Source: Gammaproteobacteria bacterium
GTDB lineage: Bacteria > Pseudomonadota > Gammaproteobacteria > Thiohalomonadales > Thiohalomonadaceae
Assembly: GCA_023228645.1 (NCBI GenBank)
Contig: JALOAT010000033.1
Span: 1 to 44,363, forward strand
Reading direction: 5' to 3'
Length of the DNA: 44,363 bases
In this document: positions 15,206 to 23,047 of the stretch, in pieces
Position numbering within the stretch: the first letter of the stretch is position 1
Layout: the number at the start of each line of letters is the position of its first letter
Translations under genes and position numbers: made by a program
Notes under the pieces: model-generated
The model's database searches: none
Seen by the model: the letters and a program-made list of their open reading frames with translations, nothing else
What the model was told of the DNA's origin: nothing

Positions 15206-16606
15206 CTATCTCAGCAGCACCATGTTGGCGCGCGCAAAGCCGCGCAACTGGCGCATTCCTGTTTCAAGTACACGGGTCAGGGCATTGAATCGCTGAAAAC
15301 GTACTGCGAAACAAGGACGCCGGCGCTGCTTGACCGCGGCGACCACGCCCTGTACATGCGGAAACAGCGCAAGCGCCACGGCCAGGCGCAGCACGAAGGA
15401 GAAGAAGAACACCCACGGCAAGGTGCTCGGCAGATCGAACCTCAACCCACCGATGACGAACACAGCCGGCAGCGTGAGCGCGATCCAGCCGCCAAGCAAT
15501 GCGCCGACGAAGGTCGCCGTGTTGGACAATACCGCGTGATAGGCTAGGTAAGTGACCCGCTTGTGCGGCGGCACGAGGTCGTAAACGTGATTGCCGGCAC
15601 TCAGCACGAAGCCCGACCAGACCGCGCCGCCATAGGCCTGCACCGCGAGCAGATAGAAATAATCAGTGGAAAGCATCCACAACGCCGGCAGCAGCGGCGT
15701 AAGCAGGCCGGTGATGGCGAGCACCGTGCGATGACCGTAACGGTCGCACAAGCAGCCCCAGGTGTTGAGCATCAACACCTGCGCGAGCAGCGAGGCGGCC
15801 AGGCCGACCATCAACTGCAGGTAGCTGTAATGCAGATCGCGCAGCATGTACACGGTGAAGAACGGGCTCGCCACTGCCACCGCGCCGTGCATGGCCGCAT
15901 AGAACACCGTAAAGCGCGCAAATGCGGAATGCCGCACCCGCTGCCAAAGGTCCGCTTGCGGGCGGGTTTCCAGCACCGCCACCTTGCCCGGCGGGTCGTG
16001 CATCTGCGCCAAGTGCCACGCCGACACCATCCGGCCCGAGGTGGCCAGCAGGAAAATCACGGCGAAGCCGACGTAGGCGAGTCCGGCGCCATCGAACAGG
16101 TGCAGCACCAATCCGGCACACACCAGCGACAGGAGCGAGGTGAAGGTCGCCAGCCGGTTCCGAAATGCGAAATAACGCCCACGCTTGCGCGGCGACACCA
16201 GATCGCCCATCAGGCTGCTCCACTGCGGGGCGATGAGGTTGCCGGCGGCGTAATAGAAGACCGCGCAGATGAGGAACAGCGTCATGGCGTGTTCCGGAAG
16301 CAGCGGCGGCAACAGGATGATGGGCAGCCACATGGCAGCCTGAAGGCGCACACCCAGCAGGATCAACGTGCGCCGGCTGCCGAGGCGTCGTCCGAGCCAG
16401 GCGGACAGGAGTTGTGCGACAGACCCCACCAGCGGCGGCAGCGAGGCGAGCAACGCAATCTGCCCGTTGGTGGCTTTCAGGTGAACCGCAAAGGCGTTGA
16501 AGTAACTCTCGCCGCTGCCTGTCTGCACCGACATGGCGACGCCGCCGCTGACCGAATGTCTGAGCGAACGGTCGACCTGCGGATCTCGAGCGAAGCGGCG
16601 AGCCAT
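15206..16606 (-). CDS. Major facilitator superfamily transporter (paralogue 2)
   Basis: 466-residue MFS protein, the upstream tandem paralogue of the gene at 13637-15052. It shares the N-terminal segment DRSLRHSVSGGVAMSVQTGS and the loop motifs GRRLGSRRTLILLG and GDLVSPRKRGRYFA, and has about twelve hydrophobic helices. Its C-terminus (QRFNALTRVLETGMRQLRGF...) differs from the paralogue. I use the ATG at 16606 (MARRFARDPQVDRS); an earlier ATG at 16660 would add 18 residues the paralogue lacks. A 153-base spacer separates the two genes. No transported compound can be inferred. Confidence 0.87.
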   Translation of the reverse strand: MARRFARDPQVDRSLRHSVSGGVAMSVQTGSGESYFNAFAVHLKATNGQIALLASLPPLVGSVAQLLSAWLGRRLGSRRTLILLGVRLQAAMWLPIILLPPLLPEHAMTLFLICAVFYYAAGNLIAPQWSSLMGDLVSPRKRGRYFAFRNRLATFTSLLSLVCAGLVLHLFDGAGLAYVGFAVIFLLATSGRMVSAWHLAQMHDPPGKVAVLETRPQADLWQRVRHSAFARFTVFYAAMHGAVAVASPFFTVYMLRDLHYSYLQLMVGLAASLLAQVLMLNTWGCLCDRYGHRTVLAITGLLTPLLPALWMLSTDYFYLLAVQAYGGAVWSGFVLSAGNHVYDLVPPHKRVTYLAYHAVLSNTATFVGALLGGWIALTLPAVFVIGGLRFDLPSTLPWVFFFSFVLRLAVALALFPHVQGVVAAVKQRRRPCFAVRFQRFNALTRVLETGMRQLRGFARANMVLLR

Positions 16607-16803
16607 TTCAGACACACTCGGGCTGCGGCGTGGGGCAGCTTCAATATACGTCCGGCACATGCCGTCTACCGGGAATAGTCGACACTTTCCCCGAGATTTT
16701 CACTAGGACCGATTGCTATTCTTTTTGCGCTTTGAAAAGTGCTTTTTCAGTGCGCGAAGACAAGCGGGTGGTGAGACGTGCGGCTCCCGCTTTCGGGAGC
16801 GTA

Positions 16804-16832
16804 GTAGGTCACGTTGCGAAGCTACGTGACAT
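16804..16832 (-). repeat. Family A hairpin (single copy)
   Basis: GTAGGTCACGT ... ACGTGACA; the arms GTCACGT/ACGTGAC are intact. Orientation is opposite to the canonical copy at 1178-1206. A family B hairpin starts four bases downstream. Confidence 0.85.
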
Positions 16833-16836
16833 CTTA

Positions 16837-16867
16837 GTAGCCCGGGTGGAGCGAAGCGAAACCCGGG
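16837..16867 (+). repeat. Family B hairpin (GTAGCCCGG type)
   Basis: GTAGCCCGGGTGGAGCG followed by AAGCGAAACCCGGG; CCCGGGT pairs with ACCCGGG. This type is widespread in proteobacteria. Other copies: 17574-17604, 25105-25134, 25255-25285, 36937-36966, 41468-41498 and 41557-41580. Confidence 0.85.
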
Positions 16868-16922
16868 ATTTGGCTTGTGTTTGGCCTGGGTTGTTTAATG
16901 TGGGGCTAACGCCCAAAAATTG

Positions 16923-17160
16923 TTTAGACGGGGGTTTTCGCCCCCCTACGACGAGGTACTTTTCTTTGCGCGGCCAAAGAAAAGTACCCCAAAGAAAGGC
17001 CGCCCGGATGCCGCGCCGCCTTCGGCGGTGCCCTGCGCTCCGCAGTCCGAATCGGGGGTCCACGACGGGGCATCCTGCCCCGGCGTGGACGGCGCGCCAT
17101 CCCTGGCGCGCCCCCTGCGGGCCTCATCCGATTCGGACTGCGGTGCTCGGCGCGGCATAC
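16923..17160 (+). repeat. Family E element, left copy
   Basis: Begins with TTTAGACGGGGGTTTTCG and a G5/C5 hairpin, then CTTTTCTTTG/CAAAGAAAAG arms, AAAGAAAGGCCGCCC, and a series of hairpins including arms GGCGCGCCA/TGGCGCGCC around TCCC at 17091-17112 and ATCCGATTCGGACTGCGG matching an earlier CCGCAGTCCGAAT. It is inverted relative to 17283-17508. It reads like a structured non-coding repeat. Confidence 0.7.
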
Positions 17161-17282
17161 GGGGTTTCAAGAATCCGTCCGATATCGTGATGCTCGAAAT
17201 TTCCTCGGCGAAACGTCAAGTCTTCTGGCGCGAAGCGCCTCTTGAGTGAGCGAAGCGAGCGTTCTTCGAGTCCCCTATGGCT

Positions 17283-17508
17283 CGCCGAGCAACGGAGCCC
17301 AAGGCGGAAACAGCCCGAAGGGGACGCGCCAGGGATGGCGCGTCGTCTGCATTCGGGGCAGGAGGCCCCGTATGCAGACCCCGCCTTGGGCGAGTAGCGC
17401 AGGGAACCGCCCGAAGGGCGGCGAGCCATCGGGGCGGCCTTTCTTTTGGTTCCTTTTCTTTGGCCGCTCAAAGAAAAGGAACCCGGCGCAGGGGGACGGA
17501 ATCCCCCG
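17283..17508 (-). repeat. Family E element, right (inverted) copy
   Basis: The reverse complement carries the same landmarks as the left copy: GACGGGGGATTCCGTCCCCC, CTTTTCTTTGAGCGG, AAAGAAAGGCCGCCC, then a stem-loop with ACGCGCCA/TGGCGCGT arms around GGGA (17324-17343). About 120 bases separate the two copies, so the pair is one large inverted repeat. Confidence 0.7.
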
Positions 17509-17573
17509 TCTAAATAATCTTCGCGCGTAGCGCTTCCTTCGAATACCGCGGTATCAAACGAGACTCTGCTATC

Positions 17574-17604
17574 CCCGGGTTCCGCTTCGCTTCACCCGGG
17601 CTAC
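17574..17604 (-). repeat. Family B hairpin
   Basis: CCCGGGTTCCGCTTCGC followed by TTCACCCGGGCTAC, the reverse orientation of the copy at 16837-16867. It is followed directly by a partial family E copy (AGAAAAGGAACCCGGCG) that reaches the end of rlmJ. Confidence 0.85.
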
Positions 17605-17653
17605 GAGACTGCACAGAAAAGGAACCCGGCGTAGTGGGACGGAAGCCCCCGGC

Positions 17654-18496
17654 CTATTCCGGAACCAACCACTCCACACCCCCACTCCCCGCCTGCCCCG
17701 GATCAAGCACCGCCCGAAGCCACGGCACCAGCGCCTCCATGGCCGAATCGAACCGCCAGGGCGGGTTGAGCACCAGCATGCCGGAGCCGCGCATCCCCAC
17801 CGACTCCTCGGGCCGGGTGGTCAGTTCCACGTCGAGGATCTTGCGCAGACCGCTGGCGCGGAAGCTTTCCTTGAAGCCGTCGGTGAGCTCGCGCGCGAGC
17901 ACCGGATACCACACGGCGATGATGCCGCTGGCGAAGCGCCTGTGGGCGGACTGCACCGTGTCGACCACCTGGGCGTACTCGGTCTTCACCTCGTAGGAGG
18001 GATCGATGACGACCAGTCCACGCTTCTCCGCAGGCGGCAACAGCGCCTTCAGTCCCTCGTAGCCGTCCCGGTGATGCACGGCCACCTGCTTGTCGCCGGC
18101 GAACGCCTGCTTCAGCACCGGATACTCGCTGCCGTGCAGTTCCATGAGCACCATGCGGTCCTGCGCGCGCAGCAGATGGCGCGCGACGCGCGGCGAGCCC
18201 GGGTAATAACGCAGTGTTTCACCCGGCGAATTGAGTGCGGCCACGGCGGACAGATAGGGCGCAAGCGCCTCGGGCGCGTCTCCCCTTCCCCACACCAGGC
18301 CGATGCCCTCCCGGTATTCCCCGGTCTTCTCGGCCTGCGCCGCCGCAAGGTCGTAGCGCCCGGCGCCGGCGTGGGTTTCCAGGTAGGCAAACGGCGCCGG
18401 CTTTTTCTTGAGTGCCTCGATGAGCAACGCGACGACCGCGTGCTTCAGCACATCGCCCACGTTGCCGGCGTGATAACCGTGTCTATAACTCAGCAT
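17654..18496 (-). CDS. rlmJ: 23S rRNA (adenine(2030)-N6)-methyltransferase RlmJ
   Basis: 280-residue SAM-dependent methyltransferase that modifies A2030 of 23S rRNA. The start MLSYRHGYHAGNVGDVLKH is the family signature and fixes the ATG at 18496; an upstream in-frame start would only add translated repeat. ETHAGAGRYD (about residues 40-49) is the SAM site and DPSYE (165-169) the catalytic motif, with Ser where E. coli has Pro (DPPYE). Length matches E. coli. The stop lies at the edge of a family E repeat, and family D repeats separate it from purT upstream. Confidence 0.93.
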   Translation of the reverse strand: MLSYRHGYHAGNVGDVLKHAVVALLIEALKKKPAPFAYLETHAGAGRYDLAAAQAEKTGEYREGIGLVWGRGDAPEALAPYLSAVAALNSPGETLRYYPGSPRVARHLLRAQDRMVLMELHGSEYPVLKQAFAGDKQVAVHHRDGYEGLKALLPPAEKRGLVVIDPSYEVKTEYAQVVDTVQSAHRRFASGIIAVWYPVLARELTDGFKESFRASGLRKILDVELTTRPEESVGMRGSGMLVLNPPWRFDSAMEALVPWLRAVLDPGQAGSGGVEWLVPE

Positions 18497-18510
18497 CGGA
18501 AGAAAAAGCC

Positions 18511-18619
18511 CAACGCAGAGACACAGAGATACAGAGGAAAAGCGAGGGGAGACGGTGTTTCCGCTCACCGCCTACATCGGGATCCTCTGCGTTCTCTGCG
18601 TCTCCGCGCCTCTGTGTTA
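18511..18619. repeat. Inverted repeat, family D (CAGAGACACAGAG type)
   Basis: Left arm 18511-18537 (AACGCAGAGACACAGAG...) and right arm 18584-18619 (CCTCTGCGTTCTCTGCG...CCTCTGTGTTA) are imperfect reverse complements around about 45 bases. The right arm supplies the purT stop codon (TAA, 18617-18619). Same architecture as 13509-13679 and 42207-42375. Confidence 0.8.
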
Positions 18620-19822
18620 GTCAGTTTTCTTCACCACCCGCACCTTGGAAGCGGCGAGCTTGGCGCGGTTGCGGGAGTCGTTGATGCCCTCGCCCCAGGC
18701 CAGGGCGACGCCCATGCGGCGGCATTCGAAGGCCTCGGGCTTGCCGAACAGGCGCAGGTCGGTGTCGGGCACGCGCAGGGCGTCGGCGACGCCCTCGAAG
18801 GCCACGCCCTTTTCGTTCATACCGCCGTAGATCACCGCGCTGGCGCCCGGGGAGCGCAGCTTGGCGTTCACGGGCAGGCCCAGGATGGCGCGGGCGTGCA
18901 GTTCGAATTCGCTCTGGTACTGGCTCGCCATGGTCACCATGCCGGTGTCGTGGGGGCGCGGGCTCACTTCCGAGAACCACACCTCGTCGCCCTTCACGAA
19001 CAGCTCCACGCCGAAGATGCCGCGTCCGCCCAGAGCGCCGGTGATCTTGCGCGCGATGTCCTGGGCCGCAGCCAGGGCCGCCGGGCGCATGGGCTGGGGC
19101 TGCCAGCTTTCCACATAGTCGCCCTTCACCTGCACGTGGCCGATGGGGTCGCAGAAGTGGGTCTCCACTTCGCCCTGTTCGTTGAGCGCGCGCACCGTGA
19201 GCAGGGTGATCTCGTAGTCGAAATCGATGAAGCTCTCCACGATGACCCGGCCCTGGTCCACGCGGCCGCCGGCCTTGGCGTAGTCCCAGGCCTTTTCCAC
19301 GTCCTCGGGGCCGTGCACCATGGACTGGCCCTTGCCCGAGGAGGACATCACCGGCTTCACCAGGCAGGGATAACCGATCCCGCCATCGATGGCCTGCTTC
19401 ATCTCGTTCAAGGTGTTGGCGAAGGCGTAGCGCGAGGTGCGCAGTTCCAGGTCCTCGGCGGCCAGCCGGCGGATGCCCTCGCGGTTCATGGTCAGGCGCG
19501 CGGCGCGGGCCGTGGGGATCACCTCGGCCAGGCCGTCGGCCTCAATGCGCTCCAGTTCCTCGGTGGCGATGGCCTCGATCTCGGGCACGATGATCTGCGG
19601 GCGTTCCTGTTCCACCAGGGCGCGCAGGGCCTCGGGGTCCGCCATGTTGATGACGTGTGCACGATGGGCCACCTGCTGGCCGGGCGCGTTGGCATAGCGG
19701 TCCACGGCGATCACCTCGATGCCGAGGCGCTGCAGGGCGATGACGACCTCCTTGCCAAGCTCACCGGCGCCGAGCAGCATTACACGGGTGGCGGAAGGGG
19801 AAAGCGGGGTGCCGATGGCCAT
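18617..19822 (-). CDS. purT: Formate-dependent phosphoribosylglycinamide formyltransferase (GAR transformylase 2)
   Basis: 401-residue ATP-grasp enzyme using formate and ATP to formylate GAR in purine synthesis. N-terminal domain: RVMLLGAGELGKEVVIALQR and VDRYANAPGQQVAHRAHVI. ATP-grasp: SRYAFANTLNEM, PCLVKPVMSSSGKGQS, and the metal site FGVELFVKGDEVWFSEVSPRPHDTGMVT. The ATG at 19822 gives the typical start with AGGAT before it; longer readings have no ribosome site. Length is close to E. coli (392). The last codon and stop coincide with a repeat arm. It stands alone, with guaA about 24 kb away. Confidence 0.95.
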   Translation of the reverse strand: MAIGTPLSPSATRVMLLGAGELGKEVVIALQRLGIEVIAVDRYANAPGQQVAHRAHVINMADPEALRALVEQERPQIIVPEIEAIATEELERIEADGLAEVIPTARAARLTMNREGIRRLAAEDLELRTSRYAFANTLNEMKQAIDGGIGYPCLVKPVMSSSGKGQSMVHGPEDVEKAWDYAKAGGRVDQGRVIVESFIDFDYEITLLTVRALNEQGEVETHFCDPIGHVQVKGDYVESWQPQPMRPAALAAAQDIARKITGALGGRGIFGVELFVKGDEVWFSEVSPRPHDTGMVTMASQYQSEFELHARAILGLPVNAKLRSPGASAVIYGGMNEKGVAFEGVADALRVPDTDLRLFGKPEAFECRRMGVALAWGEGINDSRNRAKLAASKVRVVKKTD

Positions 19823-19872
19823 GACGGGATCCTGTAAAAAAACCGCGCTTATGATACGCGTTTGCCGCATTC

Positions 19873-19956
19873 GGTAGGAGCCGAGCTCTCTCGGCGGATT
19901 CGGCTTATGCGAGGTGCCGTGCTTGAAAGGGGCATTCGCCCTGAGGGCGGGCCTCT
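19873..19956. repeat. Inverted pair of family C hairpins
   Basis: GTAGGAGCCGAGCTCTCTCG (with following GCGGATTCG) at 19873-19902 faces GGCATTCGCCCTGAGGGCGG at 19931-19956, whose reverse complement is a GAGGCCCGCCCTCAGGGCGA form of the same repeat. The pair lies between divergent purT and cytochrome b561 genes. Confidence 0.55.
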
Positions 19957-20088
19957 GAAAAGCGAGGTTCACCTGTTGTTTGAGTCTCTGCCCCCAGGCG
20001 GCCCTTGGGCACCGTCCGACCGGCATCTCCGTCATTGGCCGTCAGGTCTGGTAAAGTCCGCAGTTACCGTAAGTCGAAGGAGAGCATC

Positions 20089-20775
20089 ATGCCCGAGATT
20101 GCCGCCACATCAACCCCCGTCCGCCGCGTGCGCGTCTGGGACGTGCCCGTGCGGCTGTTTCACTGGTCCCTGGTCGGCCTGATGGTCACACTGTTCGTCA
20201 CCGCCGAGGTGATGGACGACGGCATCGGGCTCCATGCCCTGGCGGGCTACGCCGTTCTGGCGCTGGTGCTGTTCCGGACCCTGTGGGGATTTTTCGGCAA
20301 CACCCGGGCGCGCTTCGCCGACTTCGTGAGGAACCCGCTGAACGTGCTGCGCTATACCGCCGACCTCGTGCGCGGGCGCGATGGGTATTATGTCGGCCAT
20401 AATCCGCTCGGCGGCTGGATGGTGGTTGCGCTGCTGATTGTCGTTTCAGGGCAGGCGGCTATCGGCCTGTTCGCCAATGACGATATCCTGTTCGAAGGCC
20501 CGCTGGCCGAACTGGTTTCCAAGGACACCAGCAACTGGCTCACGGCCCTGCACGAGGACGTGTTCCATGCCCTGCTGGTGATGGTGGGCTTGCACGTGGC
20601 GGCCATTTTGTTCCATAAGCTGTTCCGTGGTGAGAACCTGGTGATTGCCATGTTCACAGGCAGCAAGGACACCCCCGCCGGCGAGCAGGTCGAGAATGCC
20701 GTCGGCGGCAACCCGGCGCTGGCGGCCATCCTGCTCGCGCTCTGCGCGGGCGCGGTCTACCTGCTGGTTGCGTAA
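20089..20775 (+). CDS. Cytochrome b561-family membrane protein
   Basis: 228-residue four-helix di-haem-type cytochrome b of the bacterial b561/Ni-hydrogenase b-subunit superfamily. Start RVRVWDVPVRLFHWSLVGLM with a haem-ligand-type His; further candidate His in GLHALAGYAVLALVLFRTLWGFFG, ALHEDVFHALLVMVGLHVAAILFHKLFRGEN. The ATG at 20089 has a strong AAGGAG at 20077-20082. Such proteins pass electrons between membrane quinol and periplasmic c-type cytochromes; a cytochrome c' gene is about 3 kb downstream. A G/C hairpin follows the stop. Confidence 0.88.
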   Translation: MPEIAATSTPVRRVRVWDVPVRLFHWSLVGLMVTLFVTAEVMDDGIGLHALAGYAVLALVLFRTLWGFFGNTRARFADFVRNPLNVLRYTADLVRGRDGYYVGHNPLGGWMVVALLIVVSGQAAIGLFANDDILFEGPLAELVSKDTSNWLTALHEDVFHALLVMVGLHVAAILFHKLFRGENLVIAMFTGSKDTPAGEQVENAVGGNPALAAILLALCAGAVYLLVA

Positions 20776-20786
20776 GTCGATTGTGT

Positions 20787-20806
20787 GCCCGCCCGTCCGG
20801 GCGGGC
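20787..20806 (+). terminator. Possible terminator hairpin after the cytochrome b561 gene
   Basis: GCCCGCCC and GGGCGGGC pair around GTCC, a very stable stem. No U-run follows, so it may be a weak or factor-assisted terminator or a 3' stabilising hairpin. Confidence 0.5.
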
Positions 20807-20898
20807 CTATCCTCCCCAAGTCCCCGACGCCCCGGCGGGCGAGTCGCGTCGTGGGCCAAAACAAGGCGATAATGAAAGTTGGAAATGGAGAATAACGC

Positions 20899-21312
20899 GT
20901 GAACGAAAAGCCCAAGCTCATCCTGTCGTCATTGGACTACGACCGCCTGGAGGCCTTGCTCGAAGCCTTGCCGGCCGAAGGCTTCCCGGGCCGGGATGCC
21001 CTGGAGTTGGAGCTGGAGCGCGCCGACATCGTCGAACCGTCGACGATGCCGCCGAACGTGGTCACCATGAATTCCACGGTACGCTTCGCCATCGACTCCA
21101 CGGGTGAGGAGTTCACCCTCACCTTGGTCTACCCCAAGGACATCGACGGCAACGCCGGGCGCATCTCCATCCTCGCCCCGGTAGGCAGCGCCCTGCTCGG
21201 CCTCGCCACCGGCGACCATATCGAATGGCCGCGCCCGGGAGGCGGCATGATGAAGGTGCGCATCGTCGAGGTGATTTACCAGCCCGAGCGCGCAGGTGAA
21301 TTCCACCGCTAG
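20899..21312 (+). CDS. rnk: Rnk-type regulator of nucleoside diphosphate kinase
   Basis: 137-residue protein of the Rnk family: an N-terminal helical arm (PKLILSSLDYDRLEALLEAL) and a C-terminal GreA/GreB-like FKBP fold (TLVYPKDIDGNAGRISILAP, VGSALLGLATGDHIEWPRPGG). Rnk is structurally related to Gre factors and contacts RNA polymerase; its link to NDP kinase is genetic. The start is GTG at 20899, with TGGAGA 12-17 bases before it. The stop directly abuts the first unit of a 103-base tandem repeat. Confidence 0.9.
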   Translation: MNEKPKLILSSLDYDRLEALLEALPAEGFPGRDALELELERADIVEPSTMPPNVVTMNSTVRFAIDSTGEEFTLTLVYPKDIDGNAGRISILAPVGSALLGLATGDHIEWPRPGGGMMKVRIVEVIYQPERAGEFHR

Positions 21313-21512
21313 CAAAGATGTCACGTAGCTTCGCAACGTAACCTACGCAGACCGCGAGGCACGAACCACCGACGTAGGTCACGTTGGCGCGCCAGCGCCT
21401 ACGTGACAGCACCAGCAAAGATGTCACGTAGCTTCGCAACGTGACCTACGCAGACCGCGAGGCACGAGCCACCGACATAGGTCACGTTGGCGCACCGGCG
21501 CCTACGTGACGC
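21311..21512. repeat. Two tandem 103-base units, each an inverted pair of family A hairpins
   Basis: Unit 1 begins at 21311-21312 and unit 2 at 21414-21415. Each unit has a short hairpin (21319-21347; 21422-21450), the shared spacer CAGACCGCGAGGCACGA, and an oppositely oriented long hairpin (21374-21408; 21477-21510) whose GTAGGTCACGTTGGCGC / GCGCCTACGTGAC arms are extended. Over about 96 aligned bases I count five differences, all A/G transitions. The unit abuts the rnk stop. No gene is present between rnk and the ferric-reductase-like gene. Confidence 0.9.
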
Positions 21513-21670
21513 GCGGCCGAGCACGACAACGCGAGATGTCACGCCGGCTCATCGCGGGTTCTGCGGAATACCTGCCGCGGTCACGTGCATTTCCTTCTTA
21601 AGCCTGAATTCATGTAATCCCCGCATGATTGCGGCACACGGTACCCACCGCTGCCGCCTCGGGATCACCC

Positions 21671-22981
21671 ATGAAAATCATCCTCGCCGCATTCCTCGCC
21701 CTGGTCACCCTGCTGTGGGGCATCGATCTGCTCTCGCCCGCGCACACGTCGTCCGCCACCCTGCCCTGGCGCATCTACCAGGAGGGCCTGTTCCTCACCG
21801 GGCTGTGGTCCATCGCGCTCATGTCCCTGGCCATGATGCTCGCCCTGCGGCCGATTTGGCTGGAGCGCCCGCTCGGGGGCATGGACCGTGTCTATCAGCT
21901 GCACAAGTGGAGCGGCATCCTCGCTGTGGTGATGGCGGGGTTGCACTGGCTCATCGAGATGTCCGATGACGTGTTGAAGGCCTTGGCCGGCCGCGCCGAG
22001 CGCGGCAAACACGATTTCGAGGGCTTCACCGAGGCCCTGCGCGACAGTGGCGAGGCGCTGGGCGAGTGGGGCATTTATCTGCTGCTTGGCATGCTGGCGC
22101 TGACCCTCTGGAAGCGTTTTCCGTATCGCGCATGGGGCTGGCTGCACCGCGTCATGCCCGTGTTGTATGCCATGTTGGCCTTCCACGCGGTGGTGCTTGC
22201 ACCGCCGGACTACTGGGGGCAGGCCATTGGCGCACTGATGGCATTGCTCATTTCGGGCGGCATGATCGCGGGCGCACTTTCGCTGTCAGGCCGCATCGGA
22301 CGCGGGCGCCAGGTGACCGGACGCATTGTTTCGGTGTCGAGCCCGGCGCCCGACGTCACCGAGGTGACCTGTTCACTGGACGCGGCGTGGCGTGGCCATC
22401 GGGCCGGCCAGTTCGCCTTCGTCAGGTTTCACGATGGCGAGGGTGCACATCCGTTCACCATCGCCAGCGCAGACCGGGGCGATCACACGGTCACGTTCAT
22501 CATCAAGGCGCTGGGTGACTACACCCACGGCCTGGCACAGCGGCTCACGCCGGGCCAGGGGGTGCGCATCGAGGGTCCCTACGGGCGGTTCATTGCAGCG
22601 CGGCACAACCGGCACGCGCGACAGGTATGGGTTGCAGGGGGCATCGGTCTAACGCCCTTCCTGGCTTGGCTCGAGGCCATGCGCAACAACCCGACGGAAG
22701 CCGTGGCCGCGGATCTGCACTACTGCACCCGCGACCGGGCGAATGACCCGTTCATTTCGCGACTGGAGAGTTTGTGCGCCGAGCTACCGCAAGTGACTCT
22801 GCATATACACGGTGCGGCGCAGGGAGAACGGCTGACGGCGAAAGATCTGGGTGATGCCGGCAATGGGCGCATCGAAGTCTGGTTCTGTGGTCCGCGCGGA
22901 CTGGCGGCGTCGTTACAACAGGGATTCCGTCACCATGAGCGCAAGGTACGCCTTCACCGCGAAGCCTTCGAGATGCGCTGA
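21671..22981 (+). CDS. Ferric-reductase-like transmembrane flavocytochrome
   Basis: 436-residue protein with two parts. Residues about 1-215 form a membrane domain of six or so helices with haem-ligand-type histidines (VYQLHKWSGIL, GLHWLIE, WGWLHRVMPVLYAMLAFHAVVL). Residues about 215-436 form a ferredoxin-NADP reductase module: FAD site GQFAFVRF...HPFTIAS, NAD(P) site VWVAGGIGLTPFLAWLEAM, C-terminal FCGPRGLAASLQ. It should carry electrons from NAD(P)H through FAD and haem across the membrane, to ferric chelates, oxygen or copper. Start ATG 21671 follows CGGGATC; a longer reading from 21629 adds no domain. The substrate is unproven. Confidence 0.88.
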   Translation: MKIILAAFLALVTLLWGIDLLSPAHTSSATLPWRIYQEGLFLTGLWSIALMSLAMMLALRPIWLERPLGGMDRVYQLHKWSGILAVVMAGLHWLIEMSDDVLKALAGRAERGKHDFEGFTEALRDSGEALGEWGIYLLLGMLALTLWKRFPYRAWGWLHRVMPVLYAMLAFHAVVLAPPDYWGQAIGALMALLISGGMIAGALSLSGRIGRGRQVTGRIVSVSSPAPDVTEVTCSLDAAWRGHRAGQFAFVRFHDGEGAHPFTIASADRGDHTVTFIIKALGDYTHGLAQRLTPGQGVRIEGPYGRFIAARHNRHARQVWVAGGIGLTPFLAWLEAMRNNPTEAVAADLHYCTRDRANDPFISRLESLCAELPQVTLHIHGAAQGERLTAKDLGDAGNGRIEVWFCGPRGLAASLQQGFRHHERKVRLHREAFEMR

Positions 22982-23047
22982 ACCAGTACGCTGCGCTCCA
23001 GCCAAGCGGGACGGAGCGCGGCGAGCCCGGACATCATCGCCGGTCGT

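Larger units (their letters stand above)
16607..17653. other. 1-kb gene-free island made of stacked repeats
   Basis: No credible gene. The island holds, in order, a family A hairpin (16804-16832), a family B hairpin (16837-16867), a family E element (about 16923-17160), an inverted family E element (about 17283-17508), a family B hairpin (17574-17604) and a partial family E copy (about 17612-17653) that runs up to the rlmJ stop. Open frames across it are arginine/serine-rich readings of the repeats. Confidence 0.75.

Noticed and set aside
17124..17471. Open frames in the repeat island (115 and 94 codons)
   Set aside because: Their peptides (RKGTKRKAAPMARRP and similar) are translations of family E repeats that recur in inverse orientation; there is no codon pattern or ribosome site.
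17942..19837. 631-codon plus-strand frame across rlmJ and purT
   Set aside because: It is antisense to two well-identified enzymes, crosses the repeat between them, and has no domain.
21311..21512. CRISPR array
   Set aside because: Only two units of 103 bases, each itself palindromic in parts, with no unique spacers of constant size and no cas genes.
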